NCBI RefSeq assembly: GCF_020085105.1
Contig: NC_058042.1
Span: 10,494,501 to 10,558,500, forward strand
Direction of reading: 5' to 3'
DNA from: Siniperca chuatsi
Taxonomy: Eukaryota; Chordata; Actinopteri; Centrarchiformes; Sinipercidae
DNA length: 64,000 nucleotides
The stretch's first letter is position 1; each line of letters begins with the position of its first letter. Below the pieces are notes generated by a model that was not told where the DNA came from, searched no databases, and saw only the letters and a program-made list of their open reading frames with translations. The translations under genes and the position numbers were made by a program. This document shows, one piece after another, positions 23,561 to 54,019 of this stretch.

Positions 23561-23571
23561 TAGCGTCCTGT

Positions 23572-23586
23572 GGATTATTGTAATCC
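23572..23586. promoter_or_regulatory. rs1: Inverted pair of CRX/OTX-type sites upstream of rs1
   Basis: GGATTATTGTAATCC places GGATTA and TAATCC as an inverted pair separated by 3 nt, 56 nt upstream of the rs1 ATG. TAATCC is the core bound by K50 paired-type homeodomains such as CRX and OTX, the main activators of photoreceptor genes, and mammalian RS1 is expressed in photoreceptors. The role here is inferred from motif and position. Confidence 0.55.
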
Positions 23587-23641
23587 AGCCTCTCTATCAC
23601 TGCTGGCTTGGTTGCTCAGACTACACTCGGTCGGTTGGAAG

Positions 23642-26600
23642 ATGGCTCTCAACGTGCAGTGTTTCCTGCTGGCCCTGCTTCTTCTGGGAGCTAACGGTAC
23701 GATTTCAGTCTTTATAATCTGGTGTGATTTTGAACTGTAAGGTCAGAAATCATTGAGGAGTAAAGTCACCTCAAACTGGACAACATGTTGAAGAAAATCT
23801 CTGAAACTCTGATCTCAAACAGATTCCTAACAGAGGATTTAACAAATATAACGTATTTCCTCGGTAATCCTTTAGATTATCGTCCAGGTTTTTCTTTGGT
23901 GACATCTCTATGTTTGTGTTGTGTTTATTTACCTATTCTTAATGTGGTTAAATTGACAGATTGATGCACAGATTTTGTTTGGTACAATGGGTGACTACTT
24001 TGTCCTAACAGTCTTTTTTTTCCTTCCTCTGTGCTTCGTTGGCTGGCTGGCATTTGTTTTTGTCTTTCTCTCCATCTGCCTGAACAGTGTTCATCAGCAT
24101 TCACGCTCAAGAGGTATAAGGAAACCTCAGCAAAATGTCAGAGATGATTTTACTCTTTAAAGTGTTAAAACTAGCAGTATTACAGAGGGTTTGTAAAAAA
24201 ACACTTTTAGATCAGCCACACCACAAACATCTCATCATGGAGTTTATCTATCTCTCTCCAACTGACTTTGGTCAGTGTCAATTGATTTCCATTGAAAAAA
24301 CACTGGAAATCTGCTGTGATGAGAAATAAGAAGGTTCAGTCTCTTTGCTTCATCATTGTCTTTTCAGTCATCCATATAAATATTCTGTTTAAATAATTTA
24401 TTTGGAAGCCAGCAGTATTTTAAAATAACGGTATTTAAATTTTTGGTATTTCTTATGATACTATTTTGGATTGCATCTATTAAATGTTGTTTGTGTGCTT
24501 ATATGAGGTGGGAGTGTCTGAGGCGTGGACCAGCAGGTCTTGCAAATGTGATTGTGAAGGAGGAGAATCGCCGACTGAGTTTTCCTCCATTGGGACTGGC
24601 TCTTCCATGGTGCGAGGGGTGGACTGCATGCCAGGTAAGGACTATTAAATACAGTCCTCTCTCTGAACCCCCACCCACAAAAACGGTTTGTTTGTTTTTT
24701 TTCAATAACCTGTGACTTTCTTAAAATACACCTATTCATTGGTGCAAAATAAATATTTTAGTGCGCTTAAATGTCAAACTGATGTTTTGTCAAAGTAAGA
24801 AATTTAATTTCATCTCACATGTGCACTTTACCACACATTTAGTGTGGATTTTCTAATCTCTAATGAGGCCACTCTTTGACCTACTGATTAAGTGACCTTT
24901 GTTAATTAGATGATCAAATTGAATCATTGAAATAATAACAGTACTTGTAAGGAGGAGTGAATTGTGATGGCAGAGTTAGATTCAGATAATGAACATGCAA
25001 AGTTGTGAGCTGACTGTGAGCGTGGACGAGGACAAGAATTATATGCTGGATGTCCAACTGCTTAACCTGCTGGAAATGTAGTATACAACGCAGTAGAACT
25101 GCAACTATTGATTATTTTTAATTATCAATTAATGGATTCATCGTTTTGTTTATGAAATCCAAAGAAAGTCAGTTTACTATAATATAAGTAAAACTGCAAA
25201 TCTTCACATTGAAGAGGCTGAAACCACCAATTTTTGGGCATTTTGCTTGAAAAATGATTTCAACGAATCATCAACCATCAAAATAGTTGCCTGTTACATT
25301 CCCGTCGATTGATTAATCGGCAAATAATTTAAGCTCTACAATGCAGATGGATGGAGCGTTTTAATGTGTGTGTGTGTGAGAGAGACAGAGAGAAGGAGGA
25401 TCTCTATATGTACATGTACATGCATGAGTGCATACATGAGTGACTCCAGATTTGACGCCACAGGGTGTACATGCTCCACTGGACATCCTCAGAGAAGGTG
25501 ATGCAGATGGAGCCATGAAAAGAAACAGAAATACCTTTGCCAAGGGTGCACAATCCTCTACATTTACTATTTCGAAAATGAAAGTTCATTCTTGACCTTG
25601 GAAACAGCAGCTGACAAAATAATCTCACCACAACGTCCAATCATATTCATCAGCAGATGGAAATCTCCATTTTTCTGGTCACTTTAAGGACTTGGACTGG
25701 GGTTTAACTTTAGTTTCCACCAAATCTCTGTGACATCTGCAAACCTGTTTTTGAGATCTCCTGCAAAGACACAAACAAACAAAAAGGACTGATGGCAGCC
25801 TCACCGGGCCTGAGATATAAAGATCAGACTTGAATCATGTCAGTGAGAGGGTTTTCCTCAGTGAATCAATGTGTGTCGACTGAGCCACAAATCACATGGC
25901 AACCGGTGACGGAGCGGAGAAAGGAGTTCAGCAGATAATCATTATCTCAGAACATGATGCTCAGATTACGGGGCTCTTAATAGACTATGCCAATCGCACA
26001 ATCACAGAAACCAGTAATTACCACAACATGGACCTGGTGATGAGAAATGATGAGAGAGGCAGACTTTCCTGCTCAGCCTCAGACTTAATTCTACCTCAAT
26101 TCCTTGTATCTCACCTCTTGGTTTTTCCATTAATTCAGCCATCTGAATATGTTTCACTTATCTCCTGACTCACACAGGCGCTGCTGCTGCTGTATGCGTT
26201 GTAATACTGGGATTAGGCAGGCTGTGACCCTGTACCAGATAGGCTTAAGCCAGTAGTAAACAAAAGCGCAGCAGGTTTCTGCTCCACGCATCCACAGCTG
26301 TGGTTTTTTCTGAAACTTTAGGGGAAAAAAACTCACTCATGTGCAGATCTCTCATCTCTCCCATTCATATATTTATAATCTGACGTGATAGTGAGCTGCT
26401 GTAGCAAAACAGTTTCCCCGTGGGGATCAATAAAGTATTTCTGATTCTGATATTTACTAAGTCAACAAAGGACTTCTCTCATGTGTTTTTAGTGGAAGTG
26501 AGAGGGCAGATTGACAGATCAAAACATGGGAGCAACACGGAGCTAACGCTGTGGAGAGTACATCATGACCATCTGTCCGCCTGCTGCCCTAATGGACATC

Positions 26601-29600
26601 GCTGATCTCTCACTGTGGAGAATTAAACTGCAGGCTTTTAGGATGGGATATGGGTCACACTGGGGCTGCTAACGGTGGGGGCTTTGGGAGCGGGAGGGTT
26701 TAAGGATTGGAGTCGGCAGGGGTGAGGATGGAGAGAGAGGAAAGGATAGAGAGATGGAGAATTAAGCACCTACTATAGAAAGGCTTAGTGATGATCATTT
26801 GCTGGTCACATTTCAGTGTTTTAATGCTTAGCTTGCTGGCAGACGTGTTTGTGTTCTCTTCTATCGGGGTGGTGAGCTTGAGATCCATGTATCCAGGAGG
26901 TCTTTAAGTGAAAAACAATGATATTAACTGAAACAACAAAAGAGATTTATATAAAGACCTCTGTTATAACTTTGCCTCTGATCCTCCTGTAGAGTGTCCG
27001 TACCACAAGCCTCTGGGCTTCGAGGCCGGATCAGTGAATCCAGACCAGATCACCTGCTCCAACCAGGACCAGTACACCGGCTGGTTCTCCTCATGGCTCC
27101 CAAGCAGGGCACGGCTCAACAGTCAGGGCTTCGGGTAGGTACAGGCCAACATGTAGACTTACTATTTCCAGATAGTAAACAAAACATAAGCAGAGTTATA
27201 GTGCATGTATTTTTAATCTCTGGCAGTGGTAGCTGAGATTTGTTTTAATTTTAACTTGCAAAACGTCGCTTTTGCCAGAGACGGTTGACTGTTCTGTCTC
27301 AGGGAAAAGACCCTAATAAACAAATATCTAGGCACTTGCCATCTGTGAGGAACAGTATTAGAAAAAATTTACTCAAAGAAGATGTAACCCATCTCTCATT
27401 ATGTAAGGGGCATTTGGTAAGGTTGACATGCCAATATGCTCTTGCTTAAAAACATTCAACAGGCAATGCAAGAATATGCTAAATGAAACTGCTGACTGTG
27501 AGGAGCTGTTATGTTCACTATCGAAGGCTACATGTTTTAACAGTTTCTTTCTTCAATATTATGAAACCACAGTCACACAATGAACTTGTGTTATGCAACA
27601 GACTGGGAACTGAACCTCAATCATAGATATTTTATTCTATAAACATTAAAGTGTAACTTAACGCCCCCTGAAGATCATGTGTTTGCTGATCTCCAGTGAT
27701 TTAACTTCTCGCCTGCCTGCAGCGATGTACAGGTGTAATTCAAGACCCCATGACATCACTATTGGGTGTGGTCAGAGGTGAAACGGGTTTGAAACTTTCA
27801 ACCAGAAAGGGCAGCAAAACACTGCTTTTTAGCCTGGTGTTAAGTTACTCTTTAAGGGAAAAACACAGAACATAAATGAAAAGAGTAATTACAAGAAATT
27901 AATAAATAAACACTATAATTTGTAAGTCCAATTTATTTTAATTTCTTTCTTTAAGAAAATACTTAAATCTTCCAATATCAAGCAAAAGCAACTTAACTTA
28001 ACCCCAACTTAAACCATACAGTATGTATTTCAAAATGGTCAATATGCACTAAAAAGTGTAACCTTTAGTATCAAAAACTGTCAAATACCCAAAACTTTTG
28101 GGTATATTTTGCCTTTATTTGAAGGCCAGAATGGGCAACAAAGGTCCCCTTGCTGAACCGTGGACGTTGCAGTTATGTGGTATGCACCTTAAACATTAGG
28201 CTACCAGGGCGCCTCCAGATTCTTAATCTTAGTTAGTTCATTAGTTATTCTTTGATCAGATATTTCCTGAAAAGTACCGTTTTGGTATCGTTACCAAAAC
28301 AACAGAAGAGGTTTTGACATGTCACAGTAGTAAATAATAAAACTAGGATGGCTGAATTCCATTTAGTTGCTTAGTTTATGGTGTTCAATATTCTGGCTCA
28401 CTGTCTCTACTACTGTCACAAGTTACTAGTGTCATGACTTGACACTTGAATATAACAGTGCCATCGTTAATGTCATTAGTAACAACTGTGCTTTTGACAA
28501 ACTATGACAAATGTCTGCTATGAAAAAGGCCTATAACCTCTTCTAGTTATGCATCTTTTCTCTTTTAATTGACTCTAATTCATACATCTCTGTTATCTGC
28601 TCTAAGAAAACATCAGCAAATCAAACTGAACGATTGTCCATGTGTTGTAAACCACTGCTGCATTATATCCAATGCTTGTGCTTCTCCTCCAGGTGTGCCT
28701 GGCTGTCTAAGTTCCAGGACAACAGTCAATGGCTGCAGATTGACCTGAGGGAGGTGATGGTGGTGTCAGGGATCCTCACTCAGGGTCGCTGTGACGCTGA
28801 CGAGTGGATCACCAAGTACAGCGTTCAGTATCGCACAGACGAAAAACTCAACTGGATCTATTACAAAGACCAGACTGGAAACAACAGGGTCAGTTAATCC
28901 CAGTCAAAACTATAAAAACACTATAGAGTATATGTGACACAAACAAAACATGAAGCTTGAGGTAACATCTTAGACACCACTGGTCTTATTTTGACAGAAC
29001 TTGAAAGGACGATACGTCTTGACAAACGGTTCTGCCATTTAACAACACAGCACTGATTGTCCTGATGGTGATGTCATAATTTATTAAAAAAGTTCACATT
29101 TTGAACTTTTACAGGCTGTTGCTTTTATTTTTGTGACAAAAATGTGACTAAATCTGATGAAGATCTTGTTATGTTATGACTTGAACAGGGAAGACATCCA
29201 AACATGTCTACATTTTGTAGATAGAAATATTTGCATACATTTATTTCAAGTCATTTATCAAGCAAAAATGCTAAACATTTGCTGATTCCAGCTTCAAAAA
29301 AGTGAGAATAAACTGCTTTTCTTTATTTCATATCATTGTAAATCAAATCTATTTTTGGTTTTTGCCTGTTGTTCTTACAAAACAATTTGAAGCTGTCCCC
29401 TGGACCTTGAAATTGTGATAGGCATTTTTCACAATTTTCTGATGTGTTATAGATTTAACAACTAATTGATTATTCGAAAAAATGATCACAGTATAATTGC
29501 AAAAGCAGTACAAATCCGTCCTGACCTTTCACTCCTTTCTCCTCAGGTGTTTTATGGAAACTCTGACCGCTCCTCGTCTGTGCAGAACCTCCTGCGGCCG

Positions 29601-29699
29601 CCCATCGTGGCGCGCTACATCCGCATCCTCCCCCTCGGATGGCACACACGCATTGCTCTGCGCCTGGAGCTGCTGCTCTGCATGAACAAATGCATCTGA
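23642..29699 (+). CDS. rs1: Retinoschisin, 6 exons, 232 aa
   Basis: Exons: 23642-23696, 24088-24113, 24508-24634, 26993-27134, 28693-28888, 29547-29699. Phases agree and sum to 699 nt. The tiny 26-nt second exon and the 142- and 196-nt exons have the sizes I remember for human RS1. Exon 1 gives a hydrophobic signal peptide ([19 protein letters not shown]). Exon 3 carries the RS1 domain (SCKCDCEGG). Exons 4-6 form the discoidin (F5/8 type C) domain, with [13 protein letters not shown], the spike loop [47 protein letters not shown] and the end LLCMNKCI. All ten cysteines that form the intra- and intersubunit disulphides of the human octamer are present. The product is a secreted photoreceptor and bipolar-cell adhesion protein that keeps retinal layers together. 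It is transcribed opposite to its two neighbours, as in human. Confidence 0.96.
25085..25345. repeat. Dispersed ATTAATCGA-type repeat
   Basis: Noncoding repeat in rs1 intron 3 with GAAGAGGCTGAAACCACCAA, GGGCATTTTGCTTGAAAAAT and GATTGATTAATCGGC near the end. It matches copies at 36640-36870 and 57015-57265. A further short motif at 25583-25640 (CTTGACCTTGGAAACAGCAG) recurs at 48078-48130 in cdkl5. Confidence 0.55.
26394..26455 (+). repeat. LINE 3'-tail fragment
   Basis: AGTTTCCCCGTGGGGATCAA followed by TAAAGTATTTCTGATTCTGA is the familiar 3' end of a fish non-LTR element. Only the tail is present. A weaker relative lies at 43020-43085. Confidence 0.5.
27646..27855. mobile_element. Short TTAA-flanked inverted-repeat element, 210 bp
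   Basis: TTAA at 27646-27649 and 27852-27855. Terminal repeats are AGTGTAACTTAACGCC on the left and, inverted, AGAGTAACTTAACACC on the right. There is no ORF. It is a miniature non-autonomous element in rs1 intron 4. Confidence 0.75.
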
Positions 29700-30233
29700 A
29701 CCTTTCCTCCCGCCGTCCCTGAGGCCTTGTCCCAAAACTTCATCCATACCTAAAGCCCCATCGTCCGAGTGTGTGGTTCGTTATTATATTCACAGAATTG
29801 GCCCCCTTCAGCTACATGTATAAAACCACAAGTTGAGACAAAAATATTCTGTTTAAACCTTTTTAAAATCCACACAGCAGTTTGACTTATGTGATTTAAT
29901 TAAAACATTTGTTTGATATGCTCAATGAGCTTTCATTCACTCCACTCTCCATTGTCTGTGTTAAACCAGTCTCACACGGGGGGCTTTAATTTGCTGAGTT
30001 CTCAATAGATTGTTCTATTTGCAATGAAATGGCATAAATTCAAAGCAATAATTAGTCATCGAGAGGGAGAGGCAGCGTTGCTATGGAGGTTGTATCCACC
30101 GGTCTGAGACAAGCTCTTCCAAAACATTTGTGTCCTTCTGTGAAATCCTGTCTGTTTCTCCTGATATTTAATGGTAAACAGGGAATTAAATACAGTTCTG
30201 CACCTCTCAGTCAGTCTCTCTTCCTTATTTTCC
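29700..30233. other. rs1: rs1 3' UTR and flank
   Basis: Sequence following the rs1 stop. An ATTAAA at about 29899-29904 is a candidate polyadenylation signal. Nothing else recognised. Confidence 0.35.
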
Positions 30234-30839
30234 TTAAAGGATAGAGCTGGTGATATTCTACATTTTTCTTACTGTCAAAAAAACCCCCATGAAAAGACCA
30301 AAACCAACAGTGAATTGATACTCCCAACAAGTGTTGTTTGTGTGGCCAAAGCCTGATATATCTTATTCCTTTATTTTAAATATATTTATTTTTATTATTC
30401 CCAAAAACTATTAGAAATACATCAATGAGCCACACTGTTGCACTGGATGACATGTTCCCTTCATTGCAAAGAACATGGGCACTGTAGTTTATCTCAAGTC
30501 AACAACATAGAGTACATACACTGCCCTGCTTCTCTAAATACTCAGTGGTTCAATGTGTACCAAATGTGTATTAATCCGCAGCTGAAAACAGTCCCCAACA
30601 AATGCGCTATTTATTCCTGTTTGAGTAATGTTTGCTAAAAACTACAGTGCCCAGATGTTTTAGAAAATTACTAAGCCTTTTTTAAAATATAAAAGTATAT
30701 AATTGTGACAAATGGTCTGGGCTTACAGACAGGATAGAGAAGCTAGACAGTATTGAGAAAAAGACTAACACGTTGTTGATTTTGGGCTTTTCATGGAATT
30801 TGTTGATAAAGAGGAATAAAAATTAGGCTTTTTCTTTAA
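30234..30839 (+). mobile_element. TTAA-flanked foldback element (copy A)
   Basis: TTAA ends at 30234 and 30836. The subterminal CCCCCATGAAAAGACCAAAA on the left reappears inverted near 30780-30800. The interior holds TGTGTATTAATCCGCAGCTG and AATGCGCTATTTATTCCTGT. The same interior occurs on the opposite strand at 33000-33240 within copy B. No coding function. Confidence 0.6.
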
Positions 30840-32336
30840 ATATGCCTGTGATTTCACTTCCTGTTTTCTCTTTTTTTTCATCATTTTTATTTTAGGCACT
30901 TTTAAAAAAAATAGCACTCTTTAGTGCTATATAAAGTTCGAGGGATGGAAACTCATAATCAGATATGGTTTTGTATTGTGGTTAACTCCTAATTTTTTTC
31001 CATATCATTTCAATTCAGTTTCCCTTGGTGCTTTGGGGATACATTGCAGAGTTTTATTTACTCTGAACGTGTGTTCTTTCTTGTATCTTTAAACTATTTC
31101 CTTGATTAAATTAATGATTGAATCATGTCTGTTCTCATGTTGTGTCTGTCTGTGCTACATAACAAACAAATGAGCCATTCAAAAATGTACAGTTGGTTTT
31201 ATTATGAGATCCTATCATTTTTAAAGTAGAATGGTCAGTATAGATACACTCTATTATTTCTATTTACACCCTGTAAGAAATGGGAAACAGCTTAATGAAA
31301 AAAAAAGAACTGATGTTTTAGGAAACACATTCATATTTGTGAACAAAAATTCTTCTCATCTCAGTTCTCAGTGTATGTGACTTACTGGTGGTTGAAGCCT
31401 CCATTTCCATCTGAAGTGGTGAGTCAGTAAGCTAATATAAGGCTTCGGGTCACTGGCAAGGCAAGCTTTGTCATCACTCTGTCCCATTAATTACATAGAC
31501 AAACCCACGTCAGCAGTCATTTACAATCATTAACGATAAGGATTTTACACAATACAACACATGGGGCAGTTTTACCTGTCCTGGGTCATGTTCAAGGACA
31601 AATTGAAAATAAAAAAATGTATTGCAGAGCGATGTCTTGATATTATATGTGGACACTTGCTTTAATCACAGTCTCCTACTCGAAATCATTCTCTGTGCTA
31701 TATTTGGCTCCAATTTAACTAACCACTGATTTGGCTAGTACAATCTGCATCAGTCTGAGTCTCTTTCTAAATGTTATTGCTATCAATCAGCCATAGAGTC
31801 AATTGGTTCATTCGTTTTTTTTTCTCTTTTTTTGCTAGTGTATTTTCATCCTTTGGAACGGATGAGAAACAAAACATGAAATTCTCCGAAACTAAACTTT
31901 CACTTTAGTCCACAGCTGTCTTTAATTTTGCACAAATGCATCCATCCTTCTTTCCTTCATTCCCTCTTTCTGTGATATAAAAGCTTTTCTTCTTGATGCT
32001 TTAAAACAACAGAGGAAGAGGAAGGAACGAAGAATAAAGCTAAGACTGGAAGGAAAGCTATGCTGTATATTTTGCCTAGGCCACAAATAGTTTTTTGTTC
32101 TATACAACTCAGCTTTTTTTCATCATCCACAGGTCAGTAGACAACAAGTAGCCTAAATGCTTTTAAGAATAACCTAGTTAGGTAAAATCATCCCTGATCA
32201 TGACTATTAATATTAAAAATAAAAGTTGTAATGTGAATACAGTATGAAAACCAAATTCAGATTTACAAAAGGCATTTACAAAAACTTTGATAACACAAGC
32301 TTTTAAAATGCACACAGAAAAATGTAAACACACACA

Positions 32337-33348
32337 TTAACGGATAAGTCTGGTGTTCCATATCTTTCTCATTGTCAACAAATACCCATGAAAAAACCAA
32401 AACCATCAATGTGTTAGCCCCAAAACAGCCTGTGTAAAAACAATGCAAGGGGCTGTGTTGGTGGGGTTGTTGGAGTAAGAGATTAATGTGTTTAAAGGCT
32501 TATTAGATGCCAATACACTATAATTTGTAATACTCTGAATCAGGATTTTACAACCCTGGAAAGTTATCACGGCGGCAGTTAATTTATCTATTGTTACAAC
32601 AATTGTGAAATAAAAAGAAGAAATACACCGTTCATGTTACAAGCAACTAGTAATCTATCAGCAATGTGCGCAAGTATGTATTTGAGTGACGTCGCGGCAT
32701 GCATTGTTTTGCCTGCGCCCCCTGCGTTGGCACCCCGGCTATGAGGGCTGCGTTTTTCTTGCAGGGTTACTGTCAGTCTGAACGTGGTCTTAGTCTGTCT
32801 TTCAATACTTTCTGAATTCCCCAGCCTGTCCCTAAAGACTGTTGGTTCCTACTGAAAATGTAAAGCTTTAAAAACGATTCACAAATGTATAGTTTTATTT
32901 TTTTAAATTTCTAAATCATGCTGAAGACGAAAATCTTTTTTTTTAAAAGGGGTCACAATTATATACTTTTAGATTTAAAAAAGGTTAAGTAATTTCCTAA
33001 AAAAGCTGTGCACTGTAGTTACTCAAACATGAGTAAATAGCGCATTTGTAAGGGACTATTTTCAGCTGTGGATTAATACACATTTGGTTTTCTAGTGAGC
33101 ATTTACAGCACCAAGATGGTGTATAGTATGTGCAATTGATCCAAAATAAACTACAGTGCCCTGGTTCATGGTAATGAAGGAAAATGTCACCCAGCGCAAA
33201 AGTGTGGCTCACTAATGTGTTTTTAATAAGTTGGATAACAACTATGGCACAGAGCAATAAGCTATATCAGGTTTTAGATACACAGGCACACCTGTTAGTA
33301 GGTTGTTGGTCTTTTCATTGGATTTGTTGACATTGGGAAATTGTTTAA
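32337..33348 (-). mobile_element. TTAA-flanked foldback element (copy B, inverted)
   Basis: Starts TTAACGGATAAGTCTGGTG and ends near TTAA at 33345-33348, with subterminal TGTCAACAAAT...ATGAAAA...ACCAA in both arms. Its interior (33000-33240) matches copy A in reverse orientation. It is about 400 bp longer than copy A, so it probably carries an extra insertion around 32440-33000. Confidence 0.5.
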
Positions 33349-34193
33349 GTTTAAGATCTTAAAGGTTGTAGGTGAGGTATGCTTATTTGCAATGTGCTCT
33401 CCTACTATCTTAGATGTTGTATTTGAGTTAGTCAAAGCTCATTTCAAGAGGCTAACATTTCACCACCAATGGGCCACAAAGTCTTGATGCCCGTTACTTG
33501 CTGTTAAGGCTGTAGACAAAACCAACATGGCAGCACAGAGCTGGAAAGCTGTTGTTGCTGATAAACAAACTGAGAGACTGAAAACGGGGCTTATTTTAAA
33601 ATGGTGACACCAGGAGTGGGACATAAAGTGAACTGACAATTACTGTATGTAAAGCACAGAGCCTAACAGTCTCACTCTGGCTGTTCTGCTGCTACCAAAC
33701 CCTGTTGACAAATAGCCCGACTTTTCATAAAACTTCAAAACTGATGTCATGAGGGTGATGGGCAGATTTGTACCAGATGTAATGTTCAAGATTTTTTTCC
33801 CCACTTTGGGCAACAAGTATTTATCAATATTTCTTTACATTTTGATGAATCAAACAGAAAAAAAGGGTAAAAATAACACAATATAATGTGAAAATCTGTT
33901 AATAACATATCCATTTGAACAAAAAAAGGACATTCACCATTATTAAATATTCCTTGTGACATATTGTATTATCAACACATAAATATCTATGCATTTCTTT
34001 GTGTCGAAACTAAAGCTCTTGCAATTACACATTTAATTCTATATTACCTTATAATATTCCCATATAGCCTACATACTGTGTCATTTATAGCTTATCTCCT
34101 TGATTTTAAAACAAATAAATATTTAATAAATAATGTTGATATAAATCTTTTTTTTTGTTCTTATCAAATATCAGAGCTTGAAAAACATTAGAG
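33349..34193. other. Intergenic DNA between convergent rs1 and cdkl5
   Basis: AT-rich; no gene, RNA or classifiable repeat recognised. It ends at the cdkl5 polyadenylation region. Confidence 0.4.
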
Positions 34194-34199
34194 TTTATT
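34194..34199 (-). terminator. cdkl5: Candidate polyadenylation signal of cdkl5
   Basis: AATAAA on the minus strand, 436 nt past the cdkl5 stop. It would give a short 3' UTR of about 450 nt; more distal signals may also exist. Confidence 0.45.
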
Positions 34200-34634
34200 T
34201 GGCCACCAGTGTGACAACGCCTGTCTGATGTGTTGCTGTAGTGTCCTGTGAGCAGAAGATGGCAGCAAAGAGGCCACATGGGCAGTGTCTCCTTGACAGG
34301 AAAGATCAGCTAATTCTGATGTTCTAACCTTGTCAATTAGAGAGAGAATAACGTACAACTGATACAGTACTGACATCCCGAGAGGGAGTGGGCCCTTTCC
34401 TGTCTTGGATTCCCTAAACAACACTCTTACTGGTGTTTGTGTTTGGCATGTCAACGTCTAGTCTTTGTAGATTTCAGAGACATGAGCATCAACAAATAAC
34501 TACGTTTCTGAATGAGGACTTGATCCAGTGAAATAGGCTTTCATGTAAACTTTTACTACAGTACCATGATGTCTGCGTCTGGCAGATGCTTCCAGGATGG
34601 AGACACATTGGAGGTGGTGTGGTTGGGGGGGGGT

Positions 34635-54019
<19,385 letters not shown>

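Noticed and set aside
30438..30638. Short Cys-rich open frame also found in reverse at 32997-33257
   Set aside because: Both lie inside two copies of a noncoding foldback element; similarity reflects repeat identity, not a gene family.
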